Shown here piece after piece: positions 20,904-26,135 of a stretch of DNA of 26,135 nucleotides (position 1 is the first letter of the stretch; each line of letters opens with the position of its first letter). The notes below the pieces were generated by a model. That model saw only the letters and a list, made by a program, of their open reading frames with translations, was not told where the DNA came from and did not search any database. The translations under genes and the position numbers were made by a program. The DNA lies in IMG/VR virus record IMGVR_UViG_3300011115_000319, positions 1 through 26,135 of that record, one strand, 5' to 3'. The DNA comes from a virus.

Positions 20904-21917
20904 TTAAATGAAATCAACCATCTGGCCATTACCTGTAGGAAGTGTTGCTGGGTCTGAGTACTTTGTACCAAACCCTGCATTCCAAGGATAGGTTGAAATA
21001 TAAGGTGAAGTAGTATGGGCTATTGCTATAACCGTACCTCCAGAATTAAAAGCAATACCATTACCAGTACCAGCAGGTGTTGTTGCTGCGTTAGCATACT
21101 TTGTTCCAAAACCTGCTGAAAAAGGATAAGCAGAAACAGAAGGAAAAGTAGTATGACAAATTGCAACAACAGTTCCATCAGGATTAAAAGTAACACCATT
21201 ACCACTACCAGTTGGTAAAGTAGCAGCGTCAGCATACTTTGTACCAAATCCTGCAGACCAAGGATAGGCAACACTGTAGGGAGTTACGCTAGAAGTGCCT
21301 ATAATAACCGTACCCGCAGGATTAAAAGCCATACCCGAGCCTGCGGTTATTCCAGTTGCAGGTGCAGTATATTTTGTTCCAAATCCTGCAGACCAAGGGT
21401 AAGTATGAAAACCAGGACTAGTATTACTTCCAACCGCAATAGCAGTTCCAGCAGGATTGAAAGTAACTGAATTTCCAGTAGAACTAGGTGTGCTTGCTGG
21501 GTCTGCATATTTAGTACCAAAACCTGATGACCATGGATAAGCGGAGACATAAGGTGAAATAGCATGTGCTACTGCAATATCTGTACCTGCAGAAGTAAAA
21601 GCAGTATAGTTACCAGTACCCGTAGGAAGCGTTGCAGGGTTTGAGTATTTTGTACCATAACCAGCAGCAGACCAAGGATAAACACTTACATAAGGACTTA
21701 TATCATGGGCTACTGCTATTGCAGTACCTGCAGAATTAAAGTCAACACCTCCACCATTACCAGTAGGTAATGTTGCAGGATTTGCATACTTTGCACCAAA
21801 CCCATTAGACCACCACGAGTAAGTAGAAATAAAAGGAGTAGTAGTATGCGTTATTGCAATATAACTTTTTGTTAAACTACCACTAACTGCACTTGCCATA
21901 ATTCCTAACATTGGCAT
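20904..21917 (-). CDS. Seven-repeat beta-propeller tail-associated protein
   Basis: A 337-aa protein built of seven near-identical repeats of about 46 residues, with the recurring core YPWSAGFGTKYADPATLPTG and a second half like NGVTFNPAGTAIAVAHT. The last repeat lacks its final strand, which the N-terminal YIAITHTT can supply, the closure used by beta-propellers. It should be a ring-shaped structural or receptor-contact protein. ATG 21917 overlaps the fibre gene's stop (TAATG). Repeats differ by point changes, so it may vary by recombination between copies. Similar repeat proteins occur beside tail fibres in other phages; exact role inferred. Confidence 0.8.
   Translation of the reverse strand: MPMLGIMASAVSGSLTKSYIAITHTTTPFISTYSWWSNGFGAKYANPATLPTGNGGGVDFNSAGTAIAVAHDISPYVSVYPWSAAGYGTKYSNPATLPTGTGNYTAFTSAGTDIAVAHAISPYVSAYPWSSGFGTKYADPASTPSSTGNSVTFNPAGTAIAVGSNTSPGFHTYPWSAGFGTKYTAPATGITAGSGMAFNPAGTVIIGTSSVTPYSVAYPWSAGFGTKYADAATLPTGSGNGVTFNPDGTVVAICHTTFPSVSAYPFSAGFGTKYANAATTPAGTGNGIAFNSGGTVIAIAHTTSPYISTYPWNAGFGTKYSDPATLPTGNGQMVDFI
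20910..21850 (-). repeat. Tandem ~138-nt coding repeats (about 7)
   Basis: DNA repeats matching the seven protein blades. For example TTTGTACCAAA-like and AAACCTGCAG-like words recur every 130-145 bases. Copies are divergent enough to show different synonymous positions, so they are not a recent expansion, and repeat number could change by recombination. Confidence 0.75.
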
Positions 21918-23536
21918 TAGGCTATATCTCCAAATACAATCCAAGAGTTGGCTGCAAGTTTTTTACATGTTGCACCTGAGTTAGCAACACGCAACTTTGG
22001 AGTTGCAGATGTTGCACCAGTTGAAATAACAGTAGTTGTTCCAGGTGTAACTGCACCTATAGTTGGCTGACCCGCACCAGTAATCCAAAATACGTTAATC
22101 TCAGTACCCACTGCAAAGTTAAATGTAGCATCAGTTGGTATATTAAATTGAGTTGTTGCAGCATTGTTCATGCTAAATAAATTGCCTTCATCGCCTGATG
22201 CAAATGTATATGCTGCAGTTTTAGCAGTATAGGTAGAAGATATTTTAGGTGAAGCAATAGTAGGTGATGTTGTTAAAACAATTCCACCTGAGCCAGTAAC
22301 TGCTGTAGCAAGCGCAGTAGCAACACCCGTACCTAAGCCAGTAATAGAGCCAACTGCAAGGGACCCGACTGTATCCCAATCAGCGGCAGTAGTTAATGCA
22401 GTACCAACACATGTTACTTCTGTTGCAGAACCTGAAGAAATGGTAGTAATTGTATTTAAACCAGAAGATTGTATGGTTAGAGAACCAGTTGAATTATTAA
22501 CAATACGATAACGCATGCCAGTAACAAGAGTGCTTGTAACAGGCAATACTACTGTTTGAGCCAATGTACCAGTAAAAAATTGTTGATTAGCAGAAGCAGA
22601 TGTTAAAGTTGTAGTAGCACCTGCTGTTGCAGTAGTTGCATATCCAAGTTTAATATTGTTTATTATTGGTAAAGTAACAGTTGGACCAGTACTCATTGCA
22701 AATGTTGTGCCAGTACCAGTTTGAGATGCAATTGAAGTTGCAGAACCAATAGATGTAATAGGACCAGTTAAGTTGCTAGGTGCAACTGTTGCTGCCATTA
22801 CATAAGCAGTAGTAGCAATTTGAGTTGTATTAGTAGAAACTGCTGCAGTAGGTGCAAGAGGTACTCCTGATAACGTAGGACTTGCTGCAAACACGTTTGC
22901 ACCTGTACCTGTTTCATCAGTTAGGGCTGCTGCTAAGTTTGCACTAGAAGGAGTTCCTAAAAATGTTGCAATGCCTGTTCCTAAAGAAGTAATACCAGTA
23001 CCACCATTTGCTACAGGTAATGTGCCAGTGACACCTGTTGTTAACGAAAGTCCAGTTGCATTAGTTAAAACGCTACCAGCGGCAACTGTTCCAAGAACAG
23101 GAGTTACAAGAGTAGGTGATGTAGCAAATACTAGAGAACCACTACCAGTTTCATCAGATATAAGTGTCTTAAGTTCTAAAGATGTTGTTGCTGCGTGTTC
23201 CGCAAGCGTTCCATTAGCATGTGTATTAGCCTCACTTAAGTCACGACCAACAACCATGTGTCGTACAATTGCACCAGCAGAGTGGGCTACACCACTAGAA
23301 CCATCTATACCTCTAGCAATAGTAAGTGAGTTGCCTGATGTATAGTTGCTAACATCTACAATTTCTTCAAGGGCTGTATCAGGGTCAATGACAACAGTGT
23401 ATGTTTCACCTACTGCAGGCGTCTTACCACCCATAAGGTTAGAACCATTTACTACAGTTACATTTGTATCAGCAGCAGTAATGCTAAAAGAAAGTGTAGT
23501 CTGTTGTGCGCGGGATGAGTATTTTCTAATTGTCAT
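21917..23536 (-). CDS. Tail fibre-like protein
   Basis: A 539-aa protein with the familiar phage tail-fibre phrasing: TLISDETGSGSLVFATSPTL, again DETGTGANVFAASPTL and GSGGIVLTTSPTIASP, each near a Gly/Thr-rich trimerising beta-helix stretch, plus PVANGGTGITSLGTG. The N-terminal 100 residues (TYTVVIDPDTALEEIVDVSN) resemble a virion-attachment part, and HMVVGRDLSEANTHAN lies at its end. Likely trimeric host-recognition fibre. ATG 23536; the downstream propeller gene overlaps its stop. Confidence 0.8.
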   Translation of the reverse strand: MTIRKYSSRAQQTTLSFSITAADTNVTVVNGSNLMGGKTPAVGETYTVVIDPDTALEEIVDVSNYTSGNSLTIARGIDGSSGVAHSAGAIVRHMVVGRDLSEANTHANGTLAEHAATTSLELKTLISDETGSGSLVFATSPTLVTPVLGTVAAGSVLTNATGLSLTTGVTGTLPVANGGTGITSLGTGIATFLGTPSSANLAAALTDETGTGANVFAASPTLSGVPLAPTAAVSTNTTQIATTAYVMAATVAPSNLTGPITSIGSATSIASQTGTGTTFAMSTGPTVTLPIINNIKLGYATTATAGATTTLTSASANQQFFTGTLAQTVVLPVTSTLVTGMRYRIVNNSTGSLTIQSSGLNTITTISSGSATEVTCVGTALTTAADWDTVGSLAVGSITGLGTGVATALATAVTGSGGIVLTTSPTIASPKISSTYTAKTAAYTFASGDEGNLFSMNNAATTQFNIPTDATFNFAVGTEINVFWITGAGQPTIGAVTPGTTTVISTGATSATPKLRVANSGATCKKLAANSWIVFGDIA

Positions 23537-23547
23537 TTATCTGCCTA

Positions 23548-24477
23548 TCAAAGGGAGTAGTGGACACGGATAGGATATTTGTCTTGCTGTTTCTTAATCT
23601 CTTCATTTAATCGTTGATTAAACAAAGCATATACTTGCTTAGTAAGAGATTGAGATGAACCATATGGACGCTTGGAATCAACCTCATCTGCCTGTGGGCT
23701 AACCATTGACGCACGTGCTGGGTCAAGGTTAGATAGCAAACGATAGGTGGCGCCAAGAATAATTAAATCTTTACAGGACTCAGGCAATCCAGTTTGTGTT
23801 GTAAACACATCTGCATTAGTAGCAAAAGGAACTGGCTCAGTGCTATATCCAATTTGAACAGTACGTCCCGAAGGGATGTAATCATAGATAGATACAGTTT
23901 GACCGCTAGTAAATGCAGTTAAGTTGGCATTACCATCAAAACGATAGTTACGAATAGGTATCCATTCTTTGCTTGCACCTAATGCTTGATATGCAATAGC
24001 AATAATAGAACGAATGTTTAATGTAGGGTCAGTACCAGCAGGTAATCTAAAGGCTGATACAGCAGAATTAGATGTAATAGTGGTTGTCTTGGCTGCAAAA
24101 ATAGATGAACCAATTGCACTGATAGTATCGTTAATTGCTCGTTTAATTACAAAGCGTGGGAATGTAGGGGAAATAGTAACCTTAGTACCTGCTAAATGTG
24201 AGTCAAGAGTAGTACCTAAATATGCTCTACCATAGGGAGCAACAGTTGCTGTGTTACCAACTCTATCAAAGTTATCTATCCAAATTAATTCTTCATCAAT
24301 CTCAAGCATACCTTTACCTACACTGTCAGTAGATGCAAGAGATAGAGTAATTGGTGCTGCAATGGTTGAAGCAGTTGCTGCAACATTTGATGTAATGTGA
24401 GTAGCACGGTCTTGTACAAGTGTATAACCTGAAAGGTTTATTGTTACTTCATTAATCATATCTGTTAATGTTGTCAT
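23548..24477 (-). CDS. Head-tail neck/adaptor-like structural protein
   Basis: A 309-aa protein. The C-terminal half (ESCKDLIILGATYRLLSNLD, then VYALFNQRLNEEIKKQQDKY) resembles helical adaptor/neck proteins in the T7 gp11 style, while the N-terminal half is beta-rich (ATVAPYGRAYLGTTLDSHLA), an arrangement seen in connectors and tail proteins. TAATG overlap with the upstream gene. Family is only a guess from its place among small head-tail genes. Confidence 0.5.
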   Translation of the reverse strand: MTTLTDMINEVTINLSGYTLVQDRATHITSNVAATASTIAAPITLSLASTDSVGKGMLEIDEELIWIDNFDRVGNTATVAPYGRAYLGTTLDSHLAGTKVTISPTFPRFVIKRAINDTISAIGSSIFAAKTTTITSNSAVSAFRLPAGTDPTLNIRSIIAIAYQALGASKEWIPIRNYRFDGNANLTAFTSGQTVSIYDYIPSGRTVQIGYSTEPVPFATNADVFTTQTGLPESCKDLIILGATYRLLSNLDPARASMVSPQADEVDSKRPYGSSQSLTKQVYALFNQRLNEEIKKQQDKYPIRVHYSL

Positions 24478-24722
24478 TATATAGTCCTTAATGCATCGCT
24501 TGCGGATTTATCAGTAGTACCAGCAAGTTCATTGCAGATAGCGTTGAGTCCTTTGTATTCAGAAGGTTGACGTACTCCACTAGCCTTGATGTTAAGGGCT
24601 GCGATAAGTCCTAAGCCAGATGTACCTGCATAGACATTGGCAGCACCTTGTGCAGCCTTGCCAGTTGTACTAGCAAGACGATTAAGTTCTGCTGTTAAAC
24701 TACTACCCGCTGTTCCTGCCAT
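24477..24722 (-). CDS. Hypothetical small protein, 81 aa, Ala/Gly-rich
   Basis: An 81-aa protein, Ala/Gly/Thr/Ser-rich (TTGKAAQGAANVYAGTSGLG) with LNAICNELAGTTDKSASDAL at the end. Looks like a small virion-associated protein. Start ATG 24722 and stop overlap both neighbours, so it is a real gene of the late operon. Not recognised. Confidence 0.7.
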   Translation of the reverse strand: MAGTAGSSLTAELNRLASTTGKAAQGAANVYAGTSGLGLIAALNIKASGVRQPSEYKGLNAICNELAGTTDKSASDALRTI

Positions 24723-25012
24723 TATTTTTTACCCTTGTTTCTCTTAGATATTGCTGCAGCCTTTGACTTAGCATCAGCCTTAGATGATGCACCCCAAGCC
24801 TGTAGGGATAAAAGTAATCTGGTCGGCGAGCCATCAGGCTTGCGCTCAGGTCCTGGCATACCACCCATACGTGCTAGGAAAGAAGCCCTACGAGGGTTAT
24901 CTCCAGCCTTTACAGGCGCTTTGAGGGTTCCACCCTTATAGGATGCTCTGCCCTTGGCATTTAGCCCTCCAGCAGGGTTCTTGCCCTCTTTACGTGTCCA
25001 GGCTGCTGTCAT
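24722..25012 (-). CDS. Small basic conserved phage protein (DUF6321-like)
   Basis: A 96-aa basic protein with RKEGKNPAGGLNAKGRASY, then GDNPRRASFLARMGGMPGPE and PTRLLLSLQAWGASSKADA. This combination is recalled from a small protein common in marine cyanophages and pelagiphages (DUF6321-like); function unknown. Length and motifs are full. ATG 25012 overlaps the methyltransferase end by 23 bases. Confidence 0.7.
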   Translation of the reverse strand: MTAAWTRKEGKNPAGGLNAKGRASYKGGTLKAPVKAGDNPRRASFLARMGGMPGPERKPDGSPTRLLLSLQAWGASSKADAKSKAAAISKRNKGKK

Positions 25013-25583
25013 TATTTTTCCTTAGCCATACTTGTGAGTTTGATAATAAAACTTCTGATTCGTCCTTGACTGCCCCTACAAAGGTATCTATTGACCAGCC
25101 TGGTTGGAACTCGATACCTCTAGGGTCTTCCCACAGATAGTCATCAAATGCCATAATCCCACCTGGCTTAAGTAATCTCCAACCAAGTACTGCATCTTGT
25201 AGTACACCTTCTGCGGTGTGGTCTCCATCAATGTAGATAAAGTCAAAGGTAACTTTTTCTATAGAGCGTAAAAACTCTTTGCTATCCATCTTGTACTTGA
25301 TTATGTTAGGACGAAAAACAATCTTTGAATCATATGTACGCTCAACATCTAGCCAGTCCATTTCCTTATGTTCTTGCTCATCAGAACCTGACCAAGTATC
25401 TACATCTTCTAGGATAGAGTTCCTCTGAGTAAGCACATTATCTACCATCCATACAGATGCGTTGCCTGTAAAGGCACCAATCTGTAGAAACCTTAGACCG
25501 AACTTGCCAGCAAGTGGCATTAGTTGTGACTTAAAGTTTTCTTCTGCAGTTATCTTGAACCAGTTAGGATACTTATTTGGCAT
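24990..25583 (-). CDS. Class I SAM-dependent methyltransferase
   Basis: A 197-aa protein: FLQIGAFTGNASVWM is a SAM-binding glycine loop, FDFIYIDGDHTAEGVLQDAV the strand-4 acidic region, and LLKPGGIMAFDDY the motif-IV-like end, typical of Methyltransf_24. The substrate is unknown; sugar O-methylation fits the neighbouring glycosyltransferase better than DNA methylation. I chose ATG 25583, overlapping the glycosyltransferase stop, although an in-frame ATG lies at 25610. Confidence 0.8.
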   Translation of the reverse strand: MPNKYPNWFKITAEENFKSQLMPLAGKFGLRFLQIGAFTGNASVWMVDNVLTQRNSILEDVDTWSGSDEQEHKEMDWLDVERTYDSKIVFRPNIIKYKMDSKEFLRSIEKVTFDFIYIDGDHTAEGVLQDAVLGWRLLKPGGIMAFDDYLWEDPRGIEFQPGWSIDTFVGAVKDESEVLLSNSQVWLRKNNDSSLDT

Positions 25584-26135
25584 AGTCTTTGCCTCTACCA
25601 AAGGCATCATAGTAGTTCTCGTCCATATTGAATCGCTTCATATGTCCTACAGTTGCACCAGTATCACACCAGAGTGGAATCTCTGCCTTGTTGACTACTG
25701 CAAAGAAGTAGATATCCTCACCAGTGAATTGCTTGTTAGCACCCACCTCTGTGAAGAATGGAACTCCTGGTAGTGCTTTCTTAATTCTTGTTACTACGTT
25801 GCGGTGCATAAGGCAGAACCCCATACCAGCCGCACTTACTTTAATAAAGGCATTCTTAGGTAGTGGGTCTAACCTTCTAATCCCAATACCAAACTCTGCT
25901 TCTGCAAACTCATATACAGTTGCTAATGGTTTCATCAATGGTTGCTCTGGTTCGTTACTTGTAAAGTAAACTCCAGTAAGCAATGGTATCTCTACAGCAT
26001 CTCTACGTTTCCAGAGTTTAAGAAACTTCTCTGGAGTAATCATTATATCTGAGTCAAGCCAGAGTAACCAATCAGATTTATTATTGTCATACCAACGATT
26101 GATTAACATCTCACGTTGTTGTGCAATCTGATTAC
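25573..26135 (-). CDS. Glycosyltransferase, GT-A/GT2-like (N-terminus beyond window)
   Basis: The frame is open to the window edge, so the 5' end is missing; the ATG at 26109 is probably internal, since in-frame codons continue upstream as NQIAQQRE. The visible part has the GT-A fold's metal site DWLLWLDSDIM, then AAGMGFCLMHRNVV and TGEDIYFFAVV. It would transfer a sugar from a nucleotide donor. With the adjacent methyltransferase it may decorate virion proteins or the host surface glycan; no evidence for which. Confidence 0.8.
   Translation of the reverse strand, partial: NQIAQQREMLINRWYDNNKSDWLLWLDSDIMITPEKFLKLWKRRDAVEIPLLTGVYFTSNEPEQPLMKPLATVYEFAEAEFGIGIRRLDPLPKNAFIKVSAAGMGFCLMHRNVVTRIKKALPGVPFFTEVGANKQFTGEDIYFFAVVNKAEIPLWCDTGATVGHMKRFNMDENYYDAFGRGKDYAK

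Noticed and set aside
21026-21565. Leu-rich minus-strand frames inside the propeller gene
   Set aside because: Out-of-frame readings of the tandem repeats; the Leu/Val-rich periodic sequence comes from the repeat itself.
22971-23345. 124-aa plus-strand frame
   Set aside because: Antisense to the tail fibre; composition mirrors the repeat structure and no ribosome site is present.
1-26135. tRNA genes, CRISPR arrays, integrase, insertion sequences
   Set aside because: I looked for cloverleaf-like stems, regular repeat-spacer units, recombinase motifs and terminal inverted repeats by eye and saw none. A tRNAscan or CRISPR search would settle it.

Overview
The window is an internal piece of a tailed double-stranded DNA phage genome. 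Both end genes (portal at the left, a glycosyltransferase at the right) run off the window. The host is probably a low-GC actinobacterium, for example a freshwater acI/Nanopelagicales-type or marine lineage. Reasons: a WhiB-type Fe-S regulator, a DUF4192 protein (a mainly actinobacterial family), a primase and a zinc-ribbon protein of types common in actinophages, and M15-peptidase lysis, all in DNA that looks AT-rich by eye. The host assignment is inference. I see no integrase, excisionase or repressor, so nothing suggests lysogeny in this piece.

Layout. (1) 1-5063, minus strand: portal (partial), a very basic 567-aa protein, terminase large subunit. (2) About 5064-5593: divergent control region with a probable late promoter firing leftward, a 13-nt-period tandem repeat, many CAGACT/AGTCTG words and several dyads. 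(3) 5594-17490, plus strand: a tightly packed early module of about 29 genes, many overlapping by 1-25 nt. Its left part holds small and accessory genes (SLOG, Cys-rich 40-mer, DUF4326, zinc-binding proteins, SSB-like, lysozyme-like, DUF4192, DUF932). Its right part is replication and recombination (PD-(D/E)XK nuclease, RecA/DnaB-type ATPase, Holliday-junction resolvase, primase split over two overlapping frames, Nmad1-like protein, metallophosphoesterase). It ends in a transcription-takeover cassette (sigma-like, two zinc-ribbon proteins, WhiB). (4) 17491-17579: convergent terminator hairpins. (5) 17580-26135, minus strand: lysis genes (holin-like, M15 endolysin, small membrane protein), then tail genes including a seven-repeat beta-propeller and a tail fibre, a neck-like protein, small basic and Ala/Gly-rich proteins, a methyltransferase and a glycosyltransferase. 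Sections 1 and 5 are likely one late region joined outside the window.

Working together: the early module would replicate the genome, handle recombination and redirect host transcription. The late region would package DNA, build the particle and lyse the cell. The most unusual signal is a set of imperfect stem-loops (bulged, often GC-rich) scattered through the early region, some between genes and some inside coding sequence. Two of the intergenic ones (5483-5537 and 6200-6247) share sequence on the 3' side and keep their pairing with different stem sequences, which suggests a repeated structured element. All functions come from reading motifs; no database search or folding program was run.
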